DNA of 64,000 bases from the NCBI RefSeq assembly GCF_905171775.1, contig NC_053489.1:149815142-149879141 (forward strand), in the 5' to 3' direction. The notes under the pieces were generated by a model that saw only the letters and a program-made list of their open reading frames with translations, ran no database searches and was not told the DNA's origin. The stretch comes from Rana temporaria. Its lineage: Eukaryota; Chordata; Amphibia; Anura; Ranidae. Positions 9,747-19,815 of this stretch are shown here, piece after piece; positions within the stretch are counted from its first letter, which is position 1, and every line of letters starts with the position of its first letter. Both the position numbers and the translations under genes were made by a program.

Positions 9747-12746
9747 ATGATCGCAATGCAATCGCAGAGCAAGATGGTTGGAAGTAATTTCACTGTATCT
9801 GAGGAAAAGTTGCTGATTTGTGTAAGTATTTTGACCACTGTTATTTCATTATCTTCAACTGCATTTTAGTCTAGTTTAAAAGTTAGTATATATTCATAAT
9901 TATGCAAATGATAATGGCTGCTATATTTATGTAAAAAAGGTGGCGACCGAAATGGCAGTATATAAAATCTGTCATGTTACCCCTGTCATTGATTAATAAG
10001 GCGAGAATGCTTCCAATTGTTGAATAGCATACATTTATGTCATATATCCATAAGGCTGTCAACAAAAGTATTACAATATACTTTGTTCTTCATCTTGCAG
10101 AAGTTCCTGGAAACAGGATACGATGAGCTGCGGAGGCAGCAAGAAAAACAGGGAGTTATAAGCTCCCTGATTGAGGAACTAGGCGAAGAACACACTCGCA
10201 TGGCGATCCTCAAAAAGTGGTCCGACCTGAAGAGGCGCCAGATGAACCGGGTCAGGCGTATCCGGAATAAATATCATCCTGGTAAGTTATTGGTCACAGT
10301 TATGTTTTTTTTTCCCTAAAGTGTATTTTGTGCGTGTACTCGAGAGAGGAGCCGGACTGCAGGAGTTGGGAGTAGGCAGGCCTCCCCCAGAGGTAATCTG
10401 CCACCTTTCTCCATGCCCCGGGTGGCAATGGCGGGTGTGAGGGGGTCCTCCCACACAGACCGTCCTACCTGCTCCGCTTCGAAGCCCCACGGGGCAGAGG
10501 GACTCCCTATAAGGGAGTGAGAGGATTTGCCCGCTCAACCAGCCCCGTTAGTCCTTCGCCTCTCTTTTTAGAGACCGCATGGTCAGAGTGCGTGCATGTT
10601 AACCCAATTGCGAGTGCGTGTGTAAGTGTGGTGGTTTTTGTGGGAGGGAGGTGGGCATACTAAGCGCAGGCTTACCTCGCATAGCACACCCACCGGGGGC
10701 CGAGCTGAGACCACCAAACTCAATTCACATGTAGCCGAGAGCGGGATCCGAACCCCTAGCTGCAGAGGTGAATGGCTTGTCAGCGCAGTGGCAATCGCGT
10801 TGAGCCAGCCCGGGTCCCTTGGGGACAGTTATGTAAGGTCATATGTAATTAATGTAAGGTCAGATGTTGTTAACCAAGACGCCATGTTGTTGTAACATAT
10901 ATCACCACCAGCCAAGGTATTCATAGTACTGTTGGAAAAAAACATGGGACAGCAGACAGGAACACAGAAGTTATGTGGGAACATACTTTTCCCATTGCTT
11001 TGCATGGGACTTTAAACAAAAAGCCCGACCCTCACCAATGGGGTTAGTTAAGGGATAAATTAACGATCCTATACTTTAAGTGGATGTATAGATAACATGT
11101 GACCAAGTGTTATCGAAATATCTACAGCTGTTATGAAATAACATGTATTTCCCATAGAGTTGAATGGGACTTTAAAGAAAAACCCTGACCAAGGCAAATG
11201 GGGGTGGGTATGGGTTAAACCACCAATCCTATATTTGTGGCTGACATATAAGTAACCTGTGTGCCAAGTTTCATGTAAATATCTTTAGCCGTTTGGACGT
11301 GATGGTGGAACATACATACATACATGCACACACACGTTGAGTTTTATATATATAGATTCCCACTAAATTCCTGTGTTAGGCGTGGGGTTGTTATAGTAAT
11401 CCTGTGTACTCCATCAAGTACTTTTTTTTAACATGAGATCGTCTGAACAAAACAAAGGAGACAAAAACAGCTCATTTTACCATGGTGGCAGCCCAGCTCA
11501 CGCTCAGTCCCCTGTAGTGCCCACAAGACCCTTTAATATAACATTGTCCCATTGGTTAACTGTCTATATAAATTAATTTGTATTCATATACAATACAGTA
11601 GAGTACACAGAATTTGCATACGTCATTAGAAAACATTTTTATAATATATGAACATTGTGTTATTATAGGAGCTCCGCTACCAACTGTGCGCCCCAAGCGC
11701 ACAAGGCGACAGGCCGCAGAGGAGGAGCAGGAGGAGGATGTGGAAGAGGAGGAGAGGGATGAGGAGGAGCAGCCAGGGCCATCCACATCACCACCCCCAG
11801 TTCCTGTGGAGGAGCAAGAGGAGGAGCTGCACCCCCCCCCCGAAACTTCTGGTGGAGTAGTGGGTGACGAGGAAGAGGAGCAGGATGAGACGGTTAATTA
11901 TACCGTCAATCAGGAGGGTAAATATGTGCACATATATTAATAAAATTTCAACAATAAAATGTAGCTCTAAAAATGGACAGCATTTAAAGCAGGGCTGTGG
12001 AGTCGGTAGATAAATTTTTCGACTCCGACTCCTCAGTTTTATGTACTTCAGACTCCGACTCCCCGACTCCCCGACTCCCCGACTCCGACTCCTCTGTATT
12101 AATATGCGAATGTATTTTATAGATTCCTTGAGGGAAAGAAACGCAAACTACCACAGGACTACTGGCTGGGAAGCCAACAGTCTACTGTATTGCACAGTTT
12201 AAGCAAAAGACAAACACAATGAAAACAATCAAGTGACTGGATAGTAGCAGCAGGCTTAAACATCAGGAACATGATCTTTAACAGTTCAAAAATACAGACC
12301 ACATTATTTGGCTGTTTTAGAACCAAAACAAAGCTTATCTATAATGAACCCAAAAAAAAAATATGAAAAACCTAGAAATGGTTTATATTAATCTTGAAAT
12401 GTAGTTCTAGGCTTAGCAAATGCAAATAAATGCAATGTAGAGTTCTAAGGAAGAGAATTGCCTCTGCCAGATCCTCTTTCATAGAGTCTCTTAAGTCAGA
12501 CTTTATTATTTTTATGGCTGAAAATAATCTTTCGTAACGGTCTTTGAAATCCAAATGTTTTTTTCTTATATCCTAACAGTTCTAAAAAAGCTAGAGGTGA
12601 AACAAGCTGCCATGAAAAACCTGACGAAGAGAGTAATGGCAAATGAGCAGCAGATACTGTTTTTGATGCGCCAAAATCAACAACTGGTGCAACAACTGGC
12701 GAAAAACATGGATGAGGTGACAGAGCTTCAGAAGTTAATGTCCTAA
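9747..12746 (+). CDS. Myb/SANT-like DNA-binding accessory protein of the hAT element (4 coding exons, about 223 aa)
   Basis: Proposed exons are 9747-9821, 10101-10281, 11669-11917 and 12580-12746. Every junction has GT donors and AG acceptors, and phases 0, 1 and 1 join in frame. Residues 1-85 (VSEEKLLIC, then KFLETGYDEL and ILKKWSDLKRRQMNRVRRIR) resemble the trihelix or Myb/SANT-like domains found in accessory proteins of PIF/Harbinger and some other DNA transposons. The third exon has a basic RPKRTRRQ patch, a possible nuclear signal, followed by a long Glu-rich, Pro-containing linker. The last exon (LKKLEVKQ to ELQKLMS) looks like a coiled coil for dimerisation. A poly(A) signal follows at 12767. 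Inferred role: a DNA-binding partner of the transposase, perhaps helping it enter the nucleus or find the element ends. The start could be the in-frame ATG nine codons later, or the duplicate exon at 8799. Intron 2 holds a SINE and an RTE-like piece; intron 3 holds another hAT fragment. Confidence 0.75.
10306..10824 (-). mobile_element. tRNA-derived SINE in intron 2 of the Myb-like gene
   Basis: The 10-bp duplication acagttatgt flanks it exactly at 10296-10305 and 10825-10834. A poly(A) tail, seen as plus-strand T at 10306-10313, lies at the low-coordinate end. Near the other end the minus strand shows RNA polymerase III boxes: an A-box-like TGGCTCAACGCG (10796-10807) and a B-box-like GGTTCGGATCC (10744-10754), at tRNA-like spacing. 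The remainder is GC-rich body sequence without open frames. Insertion polarity, tail and duplication all agree with LINE-driven retroposition. The SINE family was not identified. Confidence 0.8.
10960..11356 (+). mobile_element. Non-LTR retrotransposon 3' fragment (RTE-like)
   Basis: The segment shares cagaagttatgtgggaacat and tgcatgggactttaaa with 13,090-13,200. It ends in a (CATA)n and (CA)n tract followed by gttttatatatatagat, a tail style common in RTE-type LINE copies. It holds no reverse transcriptase sequence. The family call is tentative. Confidence 0.4.
11990..12553 (-). pseudogene. Fragment of a different hAT element (ctgtggagtcgg end plus transposase C-terminus)
   Basis: The left boundary reads CAGGGCTGTGGAGTCGG, a CAG-type hAT terminus followed by gactcc-rich subterminal repeats (12,025-12,090). 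At 12,372-12,554 the minus strand encodes ERLFSAIKIIKSDLRDSM, which resembles the hAT C-terminal dimerisation motif (ERxFS...K...R). Only the end of the transposase remains. The fragment lies in intron 3 of the Myb-like gene. Its right terminus and target duplication are missing. Confidence 0.55.
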
Positions 12747-12766
12747 TTTTTTTTTTTTTTTTTTTT

Positions 12767-12772
12767 AATAAA
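12767..12772 (+). terminator. Polyadenylation signal of the Myb-like gene
   Basis: AATAAA lies 20 bp after the stop codon, downstream of a long T run. It fits the end of the four-exon model. Confidence 0.6.
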
Positions 12773-12917
12773 AAATGTTATATTTTGCAAAGGTTTCATT
12801 TCTTATTGAAATTGTTAGTTTTTTAAACACATCTAACTTCACATCTAACACATCAACATCAACATCAACATCAACACATCTAGCTTAATAATAACCGAAA
12901 ACATTTTATACTATTAC

Positions 12918-13200
12918 TAGCTGAATACCCGGCGTTGCCCGGTCTTCCTATCTTAACCTTTTGGGGAGGAAAATCATAGTAATATAAATATACCCATCTT
13001 TTATATAAGGGTGTTGGTAAGGGTTAATTTAACTGTTATATATTTTTATTTGGCATATAAGTAATATGTATAGCGGGTATTATTGAAATATCTCCAGGCG
13101 TACAGAAGTTATGTGGGAACATACATTTTCCATTGATTTGCATGGGACTTTAAAGGAAAACCCCGACCCTCACAAATGGGGGTAGTTAAGGGATAAATTA
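12918..13200 (+). mobile_element. RTE-like LINE fragment
   Basis: Begins ctagctgaatacccggcg and shares cagaagttatgtgggaacat with the piece at 10,960-11,356. It is cut off by the minisatellite that begins near 13,210. No coding sequence remains. Confidence 0.4.
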
Positions 13201-13209
13201 ACTATCAGT

Positions 13210-13418
13210 GGTATCAGTGAACAGCAGTGGTAATAGGAGTATATATAGAGTGGGAATTAACTTTTTACATAGGTGTCTTGACTGAGCAGCAGCAGCAGTA
13301 GTAGTAGTAGTAGTAGATACAGAGTCATATCACTTGGGCAGGAGGTGCCATGATGAACAGCAGTGGTAATAGGAGTATATAGAGTGGGAAATTACTTTTG
13401 ACATAGTTGTCTTGACTG

Positions 13419-13452
<34 letters not shown>

Positions 13453-14480
13453 TTAGCAGTAGTAGTTGATACAGAGTCATATCACTTGGGCAGGAGTTGC
13501 CATGATGAACAGCAGTAGGAATAAGAGTATATAGAGTGTGAAACAACTGCTGACATAGGTGTATTGACTGGGCGGCAGCAGCAACAGCAGAAGCAGCAGT
13601 AGTAGTATTAACAGTAGTAGTTGATACAGAGTCATATCACATGGGCAGGAGTTGCCATGATGTACAGCAGTCTTAATAAGAGTATATAGAGTGTGAAATA
13701 ACTGCTGACATAGGTGTATTGACTGGGCGGCAGCAGCAGCAGAAGCAGCAGTAGTAGTATTAACAGTAGTAGTTGATACAGAGTCATATCACATGGGCAG
13801 GAGTTGCCATGATGTACAGCAGTCTTAATAAGAGTATATAGAGTGTGAAATAACTGCTGACATAGGTGTATTGACTGGGCGGCAGCAGCAGCAGAAGCAG
13901 CAGTAGTAGTATTAACAGTAGTAGTTGATACAGAGTCATATCACATGGACAGGAGTTGCCATGATGTACAGCAGTCTTAATAAGAGTATATAGAGTGTGA
14001 AATAACTGCTGACATAGGTGTATTGACTGGGCGGCAGCAGCAGCAGAAGCAGCAGTAGTAGTATTAACAGTAGTAGTTGATACAGAGTCATATCACATGG
14101 GCAGGAGTTGCCATGATGTACAGCAGTCTTAATAAGAGTATATAGAGTGTGAAATAACTGCTGACATAGGTGTATTGACTGGGCGGCAGCAGCAGCAGAA
14201 GCAGCAGTAGTAGTATTAACAGTAGTAGTTGATACAGAGTCATATCACATGGGCAGGAGGTGCCATGATGAACAGCAGTAGGAATAAGAGTATATAGAGT
14301 GTTAAACAACTGCTGACATAGGTGTATTGACTGGGCGGCAGCAGCAGCTGAAGCAGCAGTAGTAGTATTAACAGTAGTAGTTGATACAGAGTCATATCAC
14401 ATGGGCAGGAGTTGCCATGATGTACAGCAGTCTTAATAAGAGTATATAGGGTGTGAAATAACTGCTGACATAATTGTCTT
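13210..14480. repeat. About 152-bp minisatellite, nine units, with internal CAG/GTAG tracts
   Basis: The landmark gagtatatagagtg recurs at about 13238, 13372, 13525, 13679, 13832, 13984, 14135, 14288 and 14439, i.e. every 151-154 bp after a shorter first unit (134 bp). Each unit holds a CAG/CAGAAG run, a TAG run and the segment gatacagagtcatatcac. Leu-rich minus-strand open frames across it are translations of the repeat. The array sits between the two convergent transposon genes. Confidence 0.9.
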
Positions 14481-14484
14481 GACT

Positions 14485-15130
14485 GATCCAAAGGAGTCAT
14501 GGGAGAAAATCATGTGGTCAGATGAGACTATAATATAATTTTTTGATCATAATTTCACTAACCGTGTTCGGAGGAAGAATAATGATGAGTACCATGCCAA
14601 GAACGCCATCCCTAATGTGAAGCATGGGGGTGGTAGCATCATGCTTTGGTGGTGTTTTTCTGCACATGGGACAGGGTGACTGTACTGTATTAAGGAGAGG
14701 ATGACCGGGGCCATGTATTGCAAGATTTTGGGCAACAACCTCCTTCCCTGAGTTAGAGCTTTGAAGATGGGTCGAGGCTGGGTCTTCCAACATGAGAATG
14801 ACCCAAAGCACACAGCCAGGATAACCAAGGATTGGCTCTGTAAGGAGCATATCAAGGTTCTGGCGTGGCCTAGCCAGTCTCCAGACCTAAACCCAATAGA
14901 GAATATTTGGAGGGAGCTCAAACTCCGTGTTTCTCAGCGATAGCCCAGAAACATGACTGATGTAGAGAAGATCTGTGTGGAGGAGTGGGCCAAAATCCCT
15001 CCTCCAGTGTGTGCAAAGTTGGTGTAAAACTACAAGAAATGTTTGACCGCTGTAATTGCAAAGAAAGCCTACTGTACCAAATATTAACATTGATTTTCTC
15101 TGATGTTGAAATAGTTATATTCAGCACTGT
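14485..15130 (+). pseudogene. Tc1/mariner transposase relic
   Basis: Plus-strand frames contain Tc1 transposase landmarks in order: VKHGGGSIMLW (about 14,620), FQHENDPKHTA (about 14,790; second catalytic Asp) and WPSQSPDLNPIENIW (about 14,870; catalytic Glu). These are followed by a decayed C-terminus to about 15,090. In-frame stops and shifts break it, and the N-terminal DNA-binding region and both inverted repeats are missing. It abuts the minisatellite on the left and the 3' end of the hAT transposase gene on the right. Confidence 0.85.
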
Positions 15131-15180
15131 AAATACATCAGGTCCGGGGCTTCATCAGGGAATGCATGGCAAGGGACCCT

Positions 15181-18100
15181 TCAGCGCCCTGAACCGACGA
15201 CGGGTGCCAGAAAGTCACCGCCGATCCAGGACTCATTCATCTTTATGAATGTGAGTCTGTCCACGGAGTCTGTGGCCAGACGGGTCCTCTTGTCCGTGAC
15301 CACCCCACCTGCCGCGCTGAATGTCCGCTCAGATAGTACGCTGGAGGGGGGGCAAGACAATAACTCCAGCGCATACTGAGCGAGCTCGCGGCAGGTGTCC
15401 AATCTGGCAACCCAGTACTCCATGGGGTCGTCGGTGCTCATACTGTCAGAAGCACCGACGGACGCCATGTAGTCTGCCACCATGTGGGCCAGCCGCTGGT
15501 GGTGACTGCTGCTGCTGCTGCTGGTGGTGGTACTGGGTCGCTCGGTTTGGAAGAACATCCTCATCTCTTCCATTAGGTCCCCTGCTCGGCTGCAGCTGGG
15601 TGCAGCCACCTGCTGGGTGAGATGAGGGGGGACAACTGGAGGCCGGGGAGTTGCCTGCTCCAACCGTCTGACAATGGCTGCCTGCAGTTCCTCCATCCGG
15701 TGCTGCCTCCGGCTGGCTGGGATGAACTGCTCCAGTTTCCCCTTGCACCTGGGATCCAAAAGGGTGGCCATCCAGAAATCATCCCTCGTCTTGATGGTCT
15801 TAACCCGGGGGTCCCTCCTGAGGCATCTCAGCATGTGGGCAGCCATGGGGAAGAGCACAGCCCGCTGTGACTCCTCAATGCTGGCCAGGTGAATGAGGTG
15901 CGACTCTTCATCCCTGAGGCGCTGCTGGTCAAACTCAGACATGCCCAACCCCCGGACTATCGGTGCCCCCAACACCGGCTCTCCCTCCTGACCAGGCCCT
16001 GACTCCGGGACGACACCAGCAACCACCTCCTCCTCCTCTTCATCATCATCCTCCTCCTCCTCCTCCTCCTCCTGGTCCTGGCCCTGGTCTCGGTGGAGCA
16101 TTGCTGACTCCTCCTGCTCCACCAAGGCACTCTCCCCAGCCTCGAGCAGGCGATCTAGTGTCCTCTCCAGCATGAACAGTATTGGCAGCACGCTATTGAG
16201 GCCAATTTGCTCACTGCTGACCATCTTGGTCGCCTGCTCGAAGGAGGACAACACTTGGCAGACCTGGTTTATCTGCCCCCACTGCGCACAGGCGATGAAA
16301 GGGAGTTGTGGTGAAGCCCTCTCAGTGCCTAGTTCCATCAGGTACTCCCTCACCGCCCTTTGCTGCTCCCACAACCTCTTCAGCATGTGGAGGGTGGAGT
16401 TCCACCGCGTCACACTGTCCACAATCAGCCTGTGAAGGGGCAGATTGTACTTCCGCTGCAATTTGGACAGGGACGCGGTAGCGGTTGGGGAGCGCCTGAA
16501 GTGGCTGGCAATCCTACGCGCCTTTGCCACAATGTCACTCAACCCTGGATAAGTGCGCAGGAACTTCTGCACCACCAGGTTGAGGACATGTGCCAGACAG
16601 GGCACGTGCGTCAGACTGCCAGCATGGAGGGCGGCGAGTAGGTTGCTGCCGTTATCGCAGACAACCATACCTGGCTGGAGCCTTCGGGGTGTCAGCCACT
16701 TCTGGACCTGAGCTTGAAGTGCTTTCAGCACTTCTTCTGCAGTGTGTCTCCGGTCCCCTAAACTAACAAGCTGGAGCACGGCCTGACAGCGCACGTGCCC
16801 CACACTTGAGTAGCTACGGGGGCGCTTGCTGGGAGGCTCAGCAGCTGCGGAGACAGTGGCTTGAGGGAGACCAGCAGTTCTCCCCTGGACACCCCGGGGC
16901 GGCACCACAAGATCGGTTGCCGACGATCCCTCACCGACGCCTCGGAGGGAAACCCAATGGGCCGTGAAGCTGATGTAGCGTCCCTGCCCATGCCTGCTGG
17001 TCCAGCCATCCATTGTCAGATGAACCCTGTCGCTGACAGCGTGATCCAGCGACAGGGTTACATTCTGCACAATGTGCTGGTGTAGGGCAGGGACACCAGT
17101 CCTGGCAAAGAAATGGCGGCTGGGGACACGCCATTGGGGTTGGGCCTGCTCCAACATCTGCCTGAAGGGGTTGCTGTCAACTATGTTGAAGGGCAGCAGA
17201 TGTTGGGCAATAACCCTTGCCAGGAGCCCATTGAGGGAACGCACACGTCGGTCTCCAGGGGGGAAGGGAGTGGTGCGGTCAAAGGCGTCTGAAATCGACA
17301 CCTGGCGCCGGACGGCAGTGCGGGACACAGACGTGGAGGGTGCTGTGGAAGTAGAGGTCTGGCTGCCGGTACCAGTACCTCTACTAGAGGGAGCGGGGGG
17401 GCATGACCTGCTGGAAACAGATGAAGATGTGGCAGGGGCTGCTGTACCCTGCTCACTTGTGGTGGTGGCGCTGCTACCACCACCACGCTTCATCTCGTCA
17501 TACAACGCCCAGTGGTTTATCCTCAGGTGCTGGTTCAGGGCTGTGGTACCCACCCGAGCCAAACACTTCCCTCTCTTCACCCTCACTTTACAAATCCGGC
17601 AGATGGCCACGGTAGGGTTGTCTGCCACCAGGGTAAAGAAATTCCAGACAGGTGACTTCAGCACCGCCCTCCTGTCAGATGGGGTGACGCTTACTTGCAC
17701 CTGCTGGGATTCGGTGCGCACAGGTGGAGCTGCCTGCTGCTGCTGCTGCTGCTCCTCCTCCTGACACCTCCTGCTGCCATCACCAGTGGAGACCCTGACG
17801 ATGGTCTCCCTGGTGGTGACCTGGCGCACCGTTTCACCAGGGTGCCTACCTTCCCCGTCGTCACTGACGTAGTGAGCCGACGCGTCAGATGGCAACCATG
17901 ATGGGTCACCCTCTTCGCCCCCAGAGATGTCAGACCAAGGGCTGAGATGTGTTGGTCTGAGGGAACCACGTGACATGGAGCCTCTAGCCTGGCTCCGCTG
18001 TCCCCTCACCCACGCCTGGGTCTGACTAGGTGCTGCTGTTTCCTGCACCAAAACAGCAGCACCAGTTTGAAGGGATGTCTCTGGGATACTGCCAGCAGGT

Positions 18101-18522
18101 ATCCCATCCTCCTCATCCATCCCTTCAAAAAGGTCCTGACCATCAGGACAGAGCTGGAGGTCTGCCTGATGCATGGCCTCCCCCAAGAGATCCCTCTCAC
18201 TGTCGCTGTCGAACAGTAAGATGCTGGACTCTTGGGGGCTGGGGGGGGGTAGTACAGGCAACGGTGTAATGGTGGTACTACTGTGAGTCGGGACCGACGA
18301 CTCAGTGGCACTGCTGTGCCCCATGTAGTCCACCACTACTTGAGCCTGAGATGGCAATATCGGGCGGCTGCCCGATGGGAAGAACTCCCGGATCAGGCGT
18401 ACTCCCCTTGCACCCGATCCTCTACCACTAGTAGGGGCACGAGAGGTACCCCGTGCTGGCAGCGATCCAGCACTGGGAGTAACTCCCCTACCCCTACTGC
18501 CACGGCCACGGATGCCGCTCAT
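15181..18522 (-). CDS. hAT-superfamily transposase with BED zinc finger, 1113 aa, intact
   Basis: A single uninterrupted frame starts at ATG 18522. The N-terminal 280 residues are low-complexity (Gly/Arg-rich, then Ser/Pro/Glu, with a Gln run at 258-263). A BED finger follows at about 288-345, with C308, C311, H332 and H337 as ligands. The RNase-H-like catalytic core shows the first Asp in TMDGWTS (D505), the second Asp in VCDNGSN (D623), the adjacent CLAHVLNL motif (C642, H645), and SVTRWNST near 703-710. An acidic insertion (about 817-833) lies in the region of the hAT insertion domain. The C-terminal dimerisation motif SSVLSERTFSAAGG carries the catalytic Glu (E1065). All hAT DDE landmarks are present. 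The enzyme should bind the element's ends and carry out cut-and-paste excision. It is convergent with the Myb-like gene. The start has an acceptor-like cag five bases upstream, so a 5' UTR intron is possible. Confidence 0.93.
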   Translation of the reverse strand: MSGIRGRGSRGRGVTPSAGSLPARGTSRAPTSGRGSGARGVRLIREFFPSGSRPILPSQAQVVVDYMGHSSATESSVPTHSSTTITPLPVLPPPSPQESSILLFDSDSERDLLGEAMHQADLQLCPDGQDLFEGMDEEDGIPAGSIPETSLQTGAAVLVQETAAPSQTQAWVRGQRSQARGSMSRGSLRPTHLSPWSDISGGEEGDPSWLPSDASAHYVSDDGEGRHPGETVRQVTTRETIVRVSTGDGSRRCQEEEQQQQQQAAPPVRTESQQVQVSVTPSDRRAVLKSPVWNFFTLVADNPTVAICRICKVRVKRGKCLARVGTTALNQHLRINHWALYDEMKRGGGSSATTTSEQGTAAPATSSSVSSRSCPPAPSSRGTGTGSQTSTSTAPSTSVSRTAVRRQVSISDAFDRTTPFPPGDRRVRSLNGLLARVIAQHLLPFNIVDSNPFRQMLEQAQPQWRVPSRHFFARTGVPALHQHIVQNVTLSLDHAVSDRVHLTMDGWTSRHGQGRYISFTAHWVSLRGVGEGSSATDLVVPPRGVQGRTAGLPQATVSAAAEPPSKRPRSYSSVGHVRCQAVLQLVSLGDRRHTAEEVLKALQAQVQKWLTPRRLQPGMVVCDNGSNLLAALHAGSLTHVPCLAHVLNLVVQKFLRTYPGLSDIVAKARRIASHFRRSPTATASLSKLQRKYNLPLHRLIVDSVTRWNSTLHMLKRLWEQQRAVREYLMELGTERASPQLPFIACAQWGQINQVCQVLSSFEQATKMVSSEQIGLNSVLPILFMLERTLDRLLEAGESALVEQEESAMLHRDQGQDQEEEEEEEDDDEEEEEVVAGVVPESGPGQEGEPVLGAPIVRGLGMSEFDQQRLRDEESHLIHLASIEESQRAVLFPMAAHMLRCLRRDPRVKTIKTRDDFWMATLLDPRCKGKLEQFIPASRRQHRMEELQAAIVRRLEQATPRPPVVPPHLTQQVAAPSCSRAGDLMEEMRMFFQTERPSTTTSSSSSSHHQRLAHMVADYMASVGASDSMSTDDPMEYWVARLDTCRELAQYALELLSCPPSSVLSERTFSAAGGVVTDKRTRLATDSVDRLTFIKMNESWIGGDFLAPVVGSGR

Positions 18523-19323
18523 AATTGCTGATATGTGTGTGGGGGGGTTAAACTTTATTGGGGGGGGAAAATGTGAACAAAATGTGTTTTTGTGTATTTT
18601 TTACAAGACAGGCACGCAGACAAAGACGTACACAGACAGCTACTAAACTATAAGAAAAGTAGTACACCAGACAAGGACTACAAAATTAAAGAAAAAAAAA
18701 AAGCACTAAACAAACACTAACTTTTTTTTTTTTTTTTTTTTTTTTAAACACAAAACACAGACACTAAACACACACTAAGCTAAGCTAGATGAAATAAATG
18801 TACACTAACAGTGTGTACACTTACTACACAAAATTTAACTAAACTGAACACAAAACTTAGCTTTTATAAAAGCTCTTTAGGGAAAACTAAACAAAATTTG
18901 AACTGAGATGCCTATCAAATATCACTGAACAGCGAACCTGCAAGATCTAACAGTAACACAAGATGAACAAAACTTAGCTTTTAGAAAAGCTCTTTTATAA
19001 AGCTCAGCAAAATGTGTTCTGAAATCTCTTGCAAATATAACTGAACAGGGAGGATTGCAGGATCAAACAGTAACACAAATGAAAAAAACAGCACAAAACA
19101 GCACAAAACGTAGCTTTGAAAAAAGCTCTTGGGTCTATTGCTTTGAAAAAAGCAGTTGATATACTGGAAAAGATCCACTGGAATCACTAAATAGCAATGC
19201 TGGTGATGATCTAAATCAATCAAGAACAAAGACACAGGAAACCAGGAAACCAGGAACACAGAAACAGCCTCCACACTCTATAGCAAGCTTCTGAATCTGC
19301 AATGAAATGGTGCTGGGAGTGAG
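18523..19323 (-). other. Probable 5' untranslated leader or intron of the transposase gene
   Basis: Lies between the transposase ATG and a TATA box. It is A/C-rich on the plus strand with a long T run at 18,721-18,745. It contains degenerate repeats of aaaacttagcttt and aaaagctctt (about 18,850-19,150). No open frame is credible. Confidence 0.4.
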
Positions 19324-19358
19324 CTTATATAATGTCCATGCAGGCAGGTTCCTATTGG
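19324..19358 (-). promoter_or_regulatory. TATA and CCAAT boxes of the transposase gene
   Basis: On the minus strand CCAAT (19354-19358) precedes TATATAAG (19324-19331), with about 22 bp between them. This points transcription toward the transposase ATG about 800 bp away. It is the only good TATA/CCAAT pair in the right end of the element. Use as a promoter is inference. Confidence 0.5.
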
Positions 19359-19414
19359 TTGCTAACCTGTGACGAGTGTGGAAGGAGAACTCTGATTGGC
19401 TCTGATGCAAAAGG

Positions 19415-19815
19415 GCGGAGCAAATAATCGCGCAATATTCCTATTGCCGAATATTCGCATTGCGAATATTCGGCAATATAAAATGATCGCTTCAGCTACT
19501 CGGCCCAATGGCTCTAATCATACCAGCAATGCTTTCAGACGTCTATGGAGATCACTAGGATGTGATCTGTTTTAAAAATGAAACTGTAAAAATCGCTCTG
19601 ATGCGGAAGATCGGGGCGAGGAAAATAATCGCGCGATATTGCGTTTGCCGAATAATCGCATTGCGATCTTTCTGGAAAATTCAATGAACGCTTCAGCTAC
19701 TCGGCCCAGGGTCTCTAATGATACCAGCAATGCTTTTAGACGTCGATGGAGATATCTAGGATGTGATCTGATTAAAAAAAAAAATTGTAAAAAATCGAAT
19801 ATTCGGAATTGCGAA
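19415..19815. repeat. Two about 201-bp direct repeats, right subterminal region of the hAT element
   Basis: The segment with aataatcgcgc, attgccgaat, cttcagctactcggccca and ggatgtgatctg occurs twice, the second copy offset by about 201 bp (ttcagctact at 19491 and 19692). It is followed by a dense run of AATATTCG-type palindromes to the terminus. The unit differs from the left-end 97-bp unit but shares the same short words. Confidence 0.8.

Noticed and set aside
10744..10807. A tRNA gene
   Set aside because: The A and B boxes are present, but no cloverleaf acceptor stem could be paired, and the segment is the head of a SINE with its own tail and target duplication.
13325..14500. Leu-rich transmembrane proteins on the minus strand
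   Set aside because: Poly-Leu arises from the CAG/TAG tracts of the 152-bp minisatellite, repeated in each unit.
17072..17764. 230-aa open frame on the plus strand
   Set aside because: It is antisense to the hAT transposase. The Gly/Ser/Leu-rich translation follows from the GC-rich coding strand, and it has no domain of its own.
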